Origin: Hyphomicrobiales bacterium
GTDB lineage: Bacteria; Pseudomonadota; Alphaproteobacteria; Rhizobiales; Beijerinckiaceae
Direction of reading: 5' to 3'
DNA length: 6,359 nt
Assembly: GCA_025363375.1 (NCBI GenBank)
Contig: JANYDZ010000299.1
Location: 1 to 6,359 of the forward strand
Shown here: in pieces, positions 1-5,373 of the stretch
How positions within the stretch are numbered: the stretch's first letter is position 1
Layout of the letters: each line of letters opens with the position of its first letter
Translations under genes and position numbers: made by a program
The notes under the pieces: model-generated
Told to the model about the DNA's origin: nothing
Database searches by the model: none
What the model saw: the letters and a program-made list of their open reading frames with translations, nothing else

Positions 1-779
1 GTGAAATGCTGCCGTTGCCAAGCCGAACATTTCAGCTCGCGCATCAAATCGCGTTTTTGGGCTATCGCCAGGAAATCGACTCCATCGTCTCCACCGGCAA
101 GTTCACATCCATCGACGCCGACGCGTTGGCCCGCTCGGCCATGGCGAGTTATTTCGCCGCGGCCGTCGTCATGCCCTACGATCGGTTTTTCGCGGCGGTC
201 AAGGCGACGCGCTACGACGTCAACATTCTGCAGCACCGCTTCGGCGCCTCTTTCGAGCAAGTCTGTCATCGGCTGACGACCTTGCGGCGATCCGGGCAGG
301 AGGGCGTGCCGTTTCACCTCATCCGCGTCGATATCGCCGGCAATATTTCAAAACGTTTTACCGCCTCCGGAATTCATATCGCCCGTTTCGGCGCGGCCTG
401 CCCGCGCTGGAATGTTTACGACGCCTTCACAACGCCGGGCATGTTGCGCGTACAGGTGTCGCGCATGCCGGACAATTCCAGCTATTTCTGCATCGCGCGC
501 ACAATCGACAGCGCGGCGCGGCTCAATCCTCGAGGCGGCTTGCCGAGCCGGGTCGGGCAACTCGCGGTTGGTCTGGGCTGCGCGCTGCATTTCGCCAAGG
601 AACTGGCGTATGCCGACGGGCTCAATCTCGAAGATCCCCAGATCGTCACGCCTATCGGGGTCTCCTGCCGCACCTGTCCACGGCAGGATTGTTCCGATCG
701 GGCGTTGCCGTCGCTGGCGCAAAAACTCGAGATCGATGAAAACCGGCGCGGCCTTTCGACCTACGCCAATTCGATCTGA
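1..779 (+). CDS. Short-chain acyl-CoA-type transcriptional regulator (ScfR/RamB/PccR family), C-terminal part, 5' truncated
   Basis: The reading frame is open from base 3 to a TGA at 777-779. The first visible residues (EMLPLPSRTFQLAHQIAFL) already lie inside the conserved domain, so the true start is upstream. The ATG at 6 is an internal methionine. What is visible is the IrrE-like segment (ARSAMASYFAAAVVMPYDRF, about 135-195) followed by the family's signature C-terminal domain. That domain includes RYDVNILQHRFGASFEQVCHRL, GNISKRF, ARFGAACPRWNV, YFCIARTI and VGLGCALHFAKELAYADG. A cysteine cluster CRTCPRQDC (codons at 666, 675 and 690) comes next, then ENRRGLS near the end. Family members of roughly 470 residues carry an N-terminal XRE helix-turn-helix, which is outside this window. 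Characterised relatives (RamB, PccR) control acetate, glyoxylate or propionyl-CoA metabolism and respond to acyl-CoA. Which pathway this one controls cannot be told, because its targets are not visible. It converges on the amidohydrolase gene with only 26 bases between the two stops. Confidence 0.87.
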   Translation, partial: EMLPLPSRTFQLAHQIAFLGYRQEIDSIVSTGKFTSIDADALARSAMASYFAAAVVMPYDRFFAAVKATRYDVNILQHRFGASFEQVCHRLTTLRRSGQEGVPFHLIRVDIAGNISKRFTASGIHIARFGAACPRWNVYDAFTTPGMLRVQVSRMPDNSSYFCIARTIDSAARLNPRGGLPSRVGQLAVGLGCALHFAKELAYADGLNLEDPQIVTPIGVSCRTCPRQDCSDRALPSLAQKLEIDENRRGLSTYANSI

Positions 780-805
780 GTTCGGCAAGCGCAAAACGCC
801 GCCGC

Positions 806-1801
806 CTAGACCTTCAGCTTCAGCAGCTTGTCGGCGTTGCCGTGGGCGATCTTGACGCGGTCGACCGGCGACAGCGGCAGGGCGTCCATAAAGGCTTTCG
901 CCTGCGCGTTCGAACTGAAGGGATAGTCCACCGAGAACATGACGCGGTCCGCGCCGAAGATCTGCATCAGCATCAGGAACGACGGCAGGTTGTAGAAGCC
1001 GCTGGTCGTCACGTGCACCTGATTCAAAATGATCTCGGCGGGGTGGCGCTGCAAAAATTTCGGAATCGCGCCGGCAAAAGACTCCTCGAAGCGGTCGAGC
1101 ATGGCCGGCAGGCCTTCGCCCTGATGGCCGATGATCAATTGCAGCCGGGGATGCTTGTCGAGCGCGCCCGACAGGGCCATGCGGATGATGTGCACCGCCG
1201 TCTCCGCGTGCCAGCCATAGCCCGCGCGCGCAAAAATCGTCGGCAGCGGACCCTTGAGGCCGCCGTAATAAGCCTCGCGCACGGCCTGCGGGGGAATGCC
1301 GGGGTGGACATAGATCGGCACGTCGAGCGCCTCGGCGCGGGCGAGCACGGGATCGAACATGGGATCGTCCAGAAACTTCCCGTCCGTCGTGCCATTGACC
1401 ATGGCGCCGTGAAAGCCGAGCTTTTTCACGCAGCGTTCGAGTTCGTCGGCGGCGGCTTCCGGCGCCGTCAGCGGCAGATGCGCGAAGCCGGCGTAGCGCG
1501 TGGGATGCAGGGCGATTTGCGCGGCGAGCGCATCGTTGATTTCGCGCGCCATGGCCGGGCCTTCGGCCGGCGAAAGCAGGTCGGCGCCGGGCCCCGAGGG
1601 GCCCATGACCTGAAGGGAAATGCCGGACTCATCCATGTTTTTCAGCCGGTCGGGGCCGAAATCCTTGAGACGGTCGTCGATTTCCGGGCGGACCGAGGGC
1701 AGATCGGGCGCGGGATAGCCGCGCTTGATCACAAGGGCGGCATCGATTCGGGATTGGATGTGGGGGACGGAAAAATGTTCTTCAAGAGCGACGAGACGCA
1801 T
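806..1801 (-). CDS. Amidohydrolase family protein (Amidohydro_2; gamma-resorcylate/dihydroxybenzoate decarboxylase-like)
   Basis: This is a complete 331-residue protein of the metal-dependent TIM-barrel Amidohydro_2 family (ACMSD / gamma-resorcylate decarboxylase superfamily). The N-terminus VALEEHF (residues 4-10) matches the start of gamma-resorcylate decarboxylases. By that comparison the metal ligands are E7, H9, H166 (in YVHPG) and D292 (in SVDYP), and the catalytic histidine is H226 (in IIGHQGEGLP). Other family features are HPTRYAGFAHLPL (99-111) and GYGWHAETAVHIIRMALSGALDKHP (194-218). All key positions are present, so it should be an active enzyme. The family includes both non-oxidative decarboxylases of aromatic acids and true hydrolases, so the substrate is unknown. 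No signal peptide is seen, so it is probably cytoplasmic. The ATG is supported by GAAGG six bases upstream (1808-1812), and the stop is TAG. It shares a strand with the NRAMP gene but lies 485 bases from it, which makes an operon unlikely. Confidence 0.9.
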   Translation of the reverse strand: MRLVALEEHFSVPHIQSRIDAALVIKRGYPAPDLPSVRPEIDDRLKDFGPDRLKNMDESGISLQVMGPSGPGADLLSPAEGPAMAREINDALAAQIALHPTRYAGFAHLPLTAPEAAADELERCVKKLGFHGAMVNGTTDGKFLDDPMFDPVLARAEALDVPIYVHPGIPPQAVREAYYGGLKGPLPTIFARAGYGWHAETAVHIIRMALSGALDKHPRLQLIIGHQGEGLPAMLDRFEESFAGAIPKFLQRHPAEIILNQVHVTTSGFYNLPSFLMLMQIFGADRVMFSVDYPFSSNAQAKAFMDALPLSPVDRVKIAHGNADKLLKLKV

Positions 1802-1807
1802 AATGGA

Positions 1808-1812
1808 CCTTC
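1808..1812 (-). promoter_or_regulatory. Ribosome binding site of the amidohydrolase gene
   Basis: The minus strand reads GAAGG, then six bases (TCCATT), then ATG. The spacing is right for a Shine-Dalgarno site and fixes the start at 1801. This start also puts VALEEHF at the N-terminus, where homologues have it. Confidence 0.7.
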
Positions 1813-2168
1813 ATGTGGCTGGCGCGGCGCGCCCGGTTTCGAGGCGGCGAACAAAGCATGGAAGCGCGCGCGAGGCCAGCCGGAATTGCGGGCGGACGCG
1901 GCGTCTACACAAACCGGGCGAAAGACTATTTTCAGGTCTTGAAATGGGAACAGGGAGAAGGTCGCCCCGGCGTTGTGCGGCGCGGCTGGAGTTTCGGGCC
2001 ACCGGGGATCCCGGGCAGCTGCGCCTGGGCGAGGCCTCGACCGGATGGATGGAGCCGGGAATGGCGTTTCTGTCGTCCAGGATGGCCACTGAAGTGGGTT
2101 AAAGTCAGTTTCTCTACCCCCTCCAGCCAAAAATAATAATTGCCGTATACGACCTTCCTGAGAGGTTT

Positions 2169-2184
2169 AAAGCCATATGGCTTT
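2169..2184. repeat. Perfect 16-bp palindrome in an AT-rich intergenic island
   Basis: AAAGCCATATGGCTTT is identical to its own reverse complement. It has no loop, so it fits a binding site for a dimeric protein better than an RNA hairpin. It lies 102 bases past the NRAMP stop and about 370 bases upstream of the amidohydrolase start, next to an AT-rich stretch (AAAAATAATAATT at about 2129-2141). The regulator that might bind it is unknown. Confidence 0.5.
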
Positions 2185-2228
2185 GCCGCGGGGCCGGGAA
2201 CGCCGGTTGCGGGCGGGCGCGGGACGCA

Positions 2229-2250
2229 GGCCGCGTTTTCAGACGCGGCC
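2229..2250 (-). terminator. Hairpin downstream of the NRAMP gene, possible terminator
   Basis: GGCCGCG (2229-2235) and CGCGGCC (2244-2250) form a perfect 7-bp GC stem around an 8-base loop, starting 36 bases after the NRAMP stop on the minus strand. A smaller inverted repeat, CGGGG/CCCCG (2275-2279 and 2282-2286), abuts the stop codon. No T-run follows the large stem on the minus strand, so classical intrinsic termination is not shown. It may instead stabilise the 3' end of the transcript. Confidence 0.4.
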
Positions 2251-2286
2251 CCGCGAGAGCTTCAACAGGCATTCCGGGGCTCCCCG

Positions 2287-3591
2287 CTAGATGGCGAAAA
2301 ATCCAAGCGTCACCACGGCCATGACCAGTGTCGCGAGCCATCCCGTCACCAGCATGGAGCGCGGCAGGGTCAGCCGCCCCATGACGCGCGGGTTCATGGC
2401 GATCACCATCATCACGGCCATCAACGGGGCGGAGAGCACGCCGTTGACGACAGCGCTCCAGTAAAGCGCCTTGACGGGGTCCAGAGACGTGAAGTTCAAC
2501 GCGACGCCGCCCGCCGTCGCCGCCGCGATGACCCCGTAAAACGCCTTGGCCTCGCGCGGCAGGCGATCCAGCCCCTCCGTCCAGCCGAAGACCTCGCTGA
2601 CGGCATAGGCGGCCGAGCCGGCGAGCACCGGCACCGCCAGCATTCCGGTCGCGATGATGCCCGCGGCGAATAGCGCGAACGTGAAGACGCCGGCGATCGG
2701 GCGCAACGCTTCGGCCGCTTGCGACGAGGTTTGAATGTCGGTCACGCCGCTGGCGTTCAGCGTCGCCGCGGTGGCGATGACGATGAACAGGGCGACCAGA
2801 TTCGAGACCCCCATGCCGACAATCGTGTCGAGGCGAATGCGCGCCAGTTCGGGTCCAGCCTCGCGCGGCGCGACGCATAGAGGTTTGACGTGGCGCCGGT
2901 GCAGTTCCTCGACTTCCTGTCCCGCCTGCCAGAAGAAGAGATAGGGACTGATCGTGGTTCCAAGAATGGCGACCAGCGCCATGGCGTGCGGCGCGTCCAG
3001 GGTCAGTTGCGGAACCAGAACCCCGTACAGGGCCGCGCCCAAAGGCACATGCGAGGCGAAGACGACCGCGACATAGGCCAACAGCGACAAGGTCGCCCAT
3101 TTGAGAACGGCGGCGTAACGCGCGTAACTCATGAAGACTTCGAGCAGCACGCAAACAACGCCGAACAGCACGGTGTATAAATGCACCGGCCCGCCGATCA
3201 GCAGGCCAAGAGCCGCGCCCATGGCGCCAAGGTCGGCGCCGAGATTGAAGACATTGGCGACGAGCAACAGCGCCACCACCGCGCGCAACAGCCACGGCGA
3301 GTAGTGGCGGCGCAGATTCTGCGCAATTCCGCGGCCGGTGACGCAGCCAATGCGCGCGCTGACGGCCTGTATGACCGCCATCAACGGAAAACTGAACAAC
3401 ATGGTCCAGGCGAGGGTGTAGCCGAATTGCGCGCCCACCTGGCTGTACGTGGCGATCCCGCTCGGGTCGTCGTCCGCGGCGCCGGTGACCAGACCCGGCC
3501 CGAGGCTTTTCAGAAACCCGGCCGGATTGCGCGACGCGGCGACCGCGGGAGCGCGCGCGGCGGGGTCGCTTGTCTCGGGCGCGGCGTCCAT
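2287..3591 (-). CDS. NRAMP-family divalent metal transporter with non-canonical DPSG/SPY motifs
   Basis: This is a complete 434-residue integral inner-membrane protein of the NRAMP/SLC11 family, with about 11 hydrophobic segments. Rough positions are 28-48, 58-78, 101-131, 137-157, 161-180, 204-222, 258-278, 302-325, 350-366, 380-400 and 411-432. The N-terminal 25 residues are Ala/Pro-rich and probably cytoplasmic. Family members use the proton gradient to import divalent metals. The first segment carries GAADDDPSGIATYS, so the usual DPGN is D42-P43-S44-G45: the metal-binding Asp is kept but the Asn is Gly. In the sixth segment the usual MPH is S215-P216-Y217 (TTISPYLFFWQ), so the Met and His are lost. 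This fits a divergent NRAMP clade rather than classical MntH, so manganese or iron specificity should not be assumed and I give no gene symbol. The ATG has AAAGGA eight bases upstream, and the stop is TAG. It appears monocistronic, with gaps of 228 and 485 bases on its two sides. Confidence 0.9.
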   Translation of the reverse strand: MDAAPETSDPAARAPAVAASRNPAGFLKSLGPGLVTGAADDDPSGIATYSQVGAQFGYTLAWTMLFSFPLMAVIQAVSARIGCVTGRGIAQNLRRHYSPWLLRAVVALLLVANVFNLGADLGAMGAALGLLIGGPVHLYTVLFGVVCVLLEVFMSYARYAAVLKWATLSLLAYVAVVFASHVPLGAALYGVLVPQLTLDAPHAMALVAILGTTISPYLFFWQAGQEVEELHRRHVKPLCVAPREAGPELARIRLDTIVGMGVSNLVALFIVIATAATLNASGVTDIQTSSQAAEALRPIAGVFTFALFAAGIIATGMLAVPVLAGSAAYAVSEVFGWTEGLDRLPREAKAFYGVIAAATAGGVALNFTSLDPVKALYWSAVVNGVLSAPLMAVMMVIAMNPRVMGRLTLPRSMLVTGWLATLVMAVVTLGFFAI

Positions 3592-3599
3592 GTCGGCAG

Positions 3600-3605
3600 T
3601 CCTTT
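3600..3605 (-). promoter_or_regulatory. Ribosome binding site of the NRAMP gene
   Basis: The minus strand reads AAAGGA, then eight bases, then the ATG at 3591-3589. This is a near-consensus Shine-Dalgarno site and supports the chosen start. Confidence 0.7.
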
Positions 3606-3637
3606 CAGGCGATTTCGAACCTTCGCGGCGCGATCAA

Positions 3638-3653
3638 GCGTCGCCGGCGACGC
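3638..3653. repeat. Perfect 16-bp GC palindrome in the NRAMP leader
   Basis: GCGTCGCCGGCGACGC is identical to its own reverse complement. Its near end is 46 bases upstream of the NRAMP ATG, within the presumed leader or promoter. It could be an operator for a dimeric repressor or a leader stem. I did not recognise it as a known Fur, Mur, MntR or Irr box. No convincing -35/-10 pair was found in the 228-base gap (3592-3819). Confidence 0.45.
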
Positions 3654-3819
3654 CAAATCCCGGCCCCTCGGCAAATCTTCGGCGGAATCTGTCGCGGAGC
3701 GCGGCCGACACCCGCACGGATTTTGACTTACGCTTGCGGGAACACGATATGCAACAGCCGTCAACCCGAAGCCGTCTGGCGACGACGCGCAAATCACCAG
3801 TCCGACGGGACCGCCCCGC

Positions 3820-5184
3820 TCACGGCCGCTGCTTCGGCTTGCCCTCGCGCGCGCGCCGGAACTCCGCCGCCCAGCCGGGTTTCTCGAACTGGCGGCCGCG
3901 GGCCACGGCCAAAGCGTCCGCCGTCACGTCCCTGGTGATCACCGAGCCCGAACCCACATAGGCCCCCGCCCCGATCTTTACGGGCGCCACCAGCGCGGAA
4001 TTGGAGCCGATAAAAGCGCCCTCCCCTATTTCGCAGCGCGCCTTGTCGAAGCCGTCGTAATTGCAGGTGATGGTGCCGGCGCCGATGTTGGCGTTGGCGC
4101 CGATCGTGGTGTCGCCGATATAGGTGAGGTGGCTGATGGCGACGCCCGCGCCGATTTGCGAGGCTTTGATCTCGACGAAATTGCCGATTTTTGCCTTCAC
4201 GCCGATCTGGGCGCCGGGACGCAGCCGCGCGAAGGGGCCAATCGAGGCGCCGGGGCCGACTTCGCATCCGGTCAGATGCGAGTTGGCGTGGATCGCGGCG
4301 CCTTCCGCCACCTTCACGCCGGGGCCGAAAAACACGTTGGGCTCGATCACGACATCGCGGGCGATTTGCGTATCGTGGGAGAGCCAGACAGTTTCCGGCG
4401 CAATCATCGTGACGCCCTCGCGCATGGCGTTTTCACGCAGACGCTTTTGCAATTGCGCCTCCGCCTGCGCCAGTTGCAGGCGGTCGTTCACCCCCATGAC
4501 CTGCGTCTCGGGCGCCGTCACGACCGCCGTGCGGGCGCCCTGCCCGCGCGCGACGGCGACGGCGTCGGTGAGGTAGAATTCCTTCTGAACGTTGGAATTG
4601 TCGATGGCGTCGAGGATTTGCAGCGCCTGTTTGCCGTCGAGCGCCATCAGGCCGGCGTTGCACAGGGTGGTCTGGCGTTCGGCCTCGCTGGCGTCCTTGT
4701 GTTCGCGGATGGCGGCGAGGGTCGCGCCGTCCATCAGTAAGCGGCCATAGCCGGCGGGATCCTTCGCCTCGAAGCCGAGCACCGCGACGCTCGCGCCTCC
4801 GGCCACCTGCGCCCGCAGCGCCGCGAACGTCGCGGGCTCGACAAGCGGCGTGTCGGCGAAGACCACCAGCAGATCGTCGCAGGGAGCTTGCAGCGCCGCG
4901 CGGGCCGCGAGCACCGCGTGGGCGGTGCCGAGCCGCTCGGTCTGGACGTAGACCTCGGCCCCTGGCGCCATGCGGCGGGCCTCGGCCGCCACATCCTCGC
5001 GGCCCGGCCCGACGACAATTGCGATCCTGTGCGCGCCGGCGGCGGCGACGCCCGCCAGCACGTGGCCCAGCATGGAGCGGCCCGCGATCTGGTGCAGCAC
5101 CTTGGGAAGGGCGGATTTCATCCGCGTGCCTTCGCCGGCGGCGAGGACGATTGCGAGGCAGGTTCTGGAGGCGCTTGTCGGCAT
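3820..5184 (-). CDS. glmU: Bifunctional UDP-GlcNAc pyrophosphorylase / glucosamine-1-phosphate N-acetyltransferase
   Basis: GlmU acetylates glucosamine-1-phosphate and then uridylates it, giving UDP-GlcNAc for peptidoglycan and lipopolysaccharide in the cytoplasm. The protein has 454 residues, normal for the family. The N-terminal uridyltransferase shows LAAGEGTRMKSALPK (14-28; R21, K28), QTERLGTAHAV (81-91), ADTP with the metal-binding D111, NAGLM (N176), EFYLTD (202-207) and GVNDRLQLA (231-239; N233). The C-terminal left-handed beta-helix of hexapeptide repeats spans about 258-420. It contains RLRPGA (R322), K340, SHLTYIGD with the catalytic H352 and Y355, and NIGAGTITCNYDG (366-378). Every key residue known from E. 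coli GlmU has a counterpart. One small variation is FADTP where E. coli has YGDTP. I chose the ATG at 5184 because GGGGA lies seven bases upstream and homologues start close to this point. An in-frame ATG at 5328 would add 48 residues encoded by promoter-like DNA. The gene is divergent from the opgG-type gene. Confidence 0.97.
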   Translation of the reverse strand: MPTSASRTCLAIVLAAGEGTRMKSALPKVLHQIAGRSMLGHVLAGVAAAGAHRIAIVVGPGREDVAAEARRMAPGAEVYVQTERLGTAHAVLAARAALQAPCDDLLVVFADTPLVEPATFAALRAQVAGGASVAVLGFEAKDPAGYGRLLMDGATLAAIREHKDASEAERQTTLCNAGLMALDGKQALQILDAIDNSNVQKEFYLTDAVAVARGQGARTAVVTAPETQVMGVNDRLQLAQAEAQLQKRLRENAMREGVTMIAPETVWLSHDTQIARDVVIEPNVFFGPGVKVAEGAAIHANSHLTGCEVGPGASIGPFARLRPGAQIGVKAKIGNFVEIKASQIGAGVAISHLTYIGDTTIGANANIGAGTITCNYDGFDKARCEIGEGAFIGSNSALVAPVKIGAGAYVGSGSVITRDVTADALAVARGRQFEKPGWAAEFRRAREGKPKQRP

Positions 5185-5191
5185 CGGCGAA

Positions 5192-5196
5192 TCCCC
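5192..5196 (-). promoter_or_regulatory. Ribosome binding site that decides the glmU start
   Basis: The minus strand reads GGGGA, then seven bases (TTCGCCG), then ATG at 5184. This selects the 454-residue GlmU over the longer in-frame start at 5328. Confidence 0.7.
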
Positions 5197-5217
5197 GGAG
5201 ATTTTCAGATTGCTCCC

Positions 5218-5246
5218 GATGTAGCGCAAAGGGACCGTCGCGTCAG
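5218..5246 (-). promoter_or_regulatory. Candidate sigma-70-type promoter of glmU
   Basis: On the minus strand CTGACG (complement of 5241-5246) is followed by a 17-base spacer and TACATC (complement of 5218-5223). The -35 box matches TTGACA at four positions and the -10 box matches TATAAT at three. The implied transcript would start about 25-30 bases before the glmU ATG. The box matches are modest, so the call rests mainly on position and spacing. Confidence 0.35.
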
Positions 5247-5264
5247 TAAGTCGAGCGGCCCCAA

Positions 5265-5278
5265 CGCGCCAAGGCGCG
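5265..5278. repeat. Short inverted repeat between the divergent glmU and opgG-type promoters
   Basis: CGCGCC and GGCGCG are separated by AA in the 189-base divergent region. The two-base spacer makes it a poor RNA hairpin. Its position between the two candidate promoters would suit a shared regulatory site, but in DNA this GC-rich a 6-bp repeat could be chance. Confidence 0.25.
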
Positions 5279-5289
5279 CGAAAATCCTG

Positions 5290-5317
5290 CTGAACCCGGC
5301 GCCGTTTCATGTATAGA
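5290..5317 (+). promoter_or_regulatory. Candidate sigma-70-type promoter of the opgG-type gene
   Basis: CTGAAC (5290-5295), a 16-base spacer and TATAGA (5312-5317), with TG two bases before the -10 box, form a plausible promoter. It would give a leader of about 50 bases before the ATG at 5374. TATAGA is one of the few AT-rich hexamers in this gap. Confidence 0.35.
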
Positions 5318-5373
5318 AGGGCGATCACGCGGGCGCGGGCCGCCCGGGTTTGCCCTGAGACCAGAAATCCTTG

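Larger units (their letters stand above)
1802..2286. other. 485-base intergenic region, no convincing gene
   Basis: This stretch separates the NRAMP stop from the amidohydrolase start. It has open frames on both strands, but their translations are arginine/proline-rich GC artefacts with no recognisable domain, and none has a supporting start context. The contents I can support are a hairpin just beyond the NRAMP stop (2229-2250), a 16-bp palindrome (2169-2184) and an AT-rich island around 2129-2184, unusual for such GC-rich DNA. There is also a weak inverted repeat AAGAC/GTCTT (1922-1926 and 1936-1940) in a second AT-richer patch. The amidohydrolase promoter must lie in this region, but I could not fix convincing -35/-10 boxes. 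Confidence 0.6.

Noticed and set aside
1..276. 91-residue frame starting with GTG at base 1
   Set aside because: It is out of frame with the regulator, Ser/Arg/Pro-rich, and without similarity. The regulator frame through 3-779 is clearly the coding one.
842..1942. 366-residue open frame on the plus strand opposite the amidohydrolase
   Set aside because: The translation is Arg/Gly/His-rich without any domain, and the opposite strand encodes a complete enzyme with all catalytic motifs. It is a typical antisense frame in GC-rich DNA.
2088..2109. Inverted repeat ACTGA...TCAGT
   Set aside because: Only five pairs with a 12-base interior, which is well within chance. Not reported as a regulatory site.
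1813..2136. Possible small gene in the 485-base gap (plus strand, 107 residues; also 92- and 133-residue minus frames)
   Set aside because: None has a ribosome binding site of note or recognisable similarity. Composition is Arg/Pro/Gly/Trp-rich, as expected of random GC-rich frames.
2114..3295. 393-residue open frame on the minus strand in another frame inside the NRAMP gene
   Set aside because: It is very Arg-rich, has no family features, and overlaps the NRAMP frame, which shows clear membrane segments and motifs.
3720..3819. Possible glmU terminator and NRAMP promoter in the 3592-3819 gap
   Set aside because: TTGACG occurs on the minus strand (complement of 3759-3764), but no acceptable -10 box lies 16-18 bases on. 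No stem followed by a T-run was found after the glmU stop.
4129..4740. 203-residue plus-strand frame opposite glmU
   Set aside because: It mirrors the hexapeptide-repeat periodicity of glmU on the other strand. The glmU reading is unambiguous.
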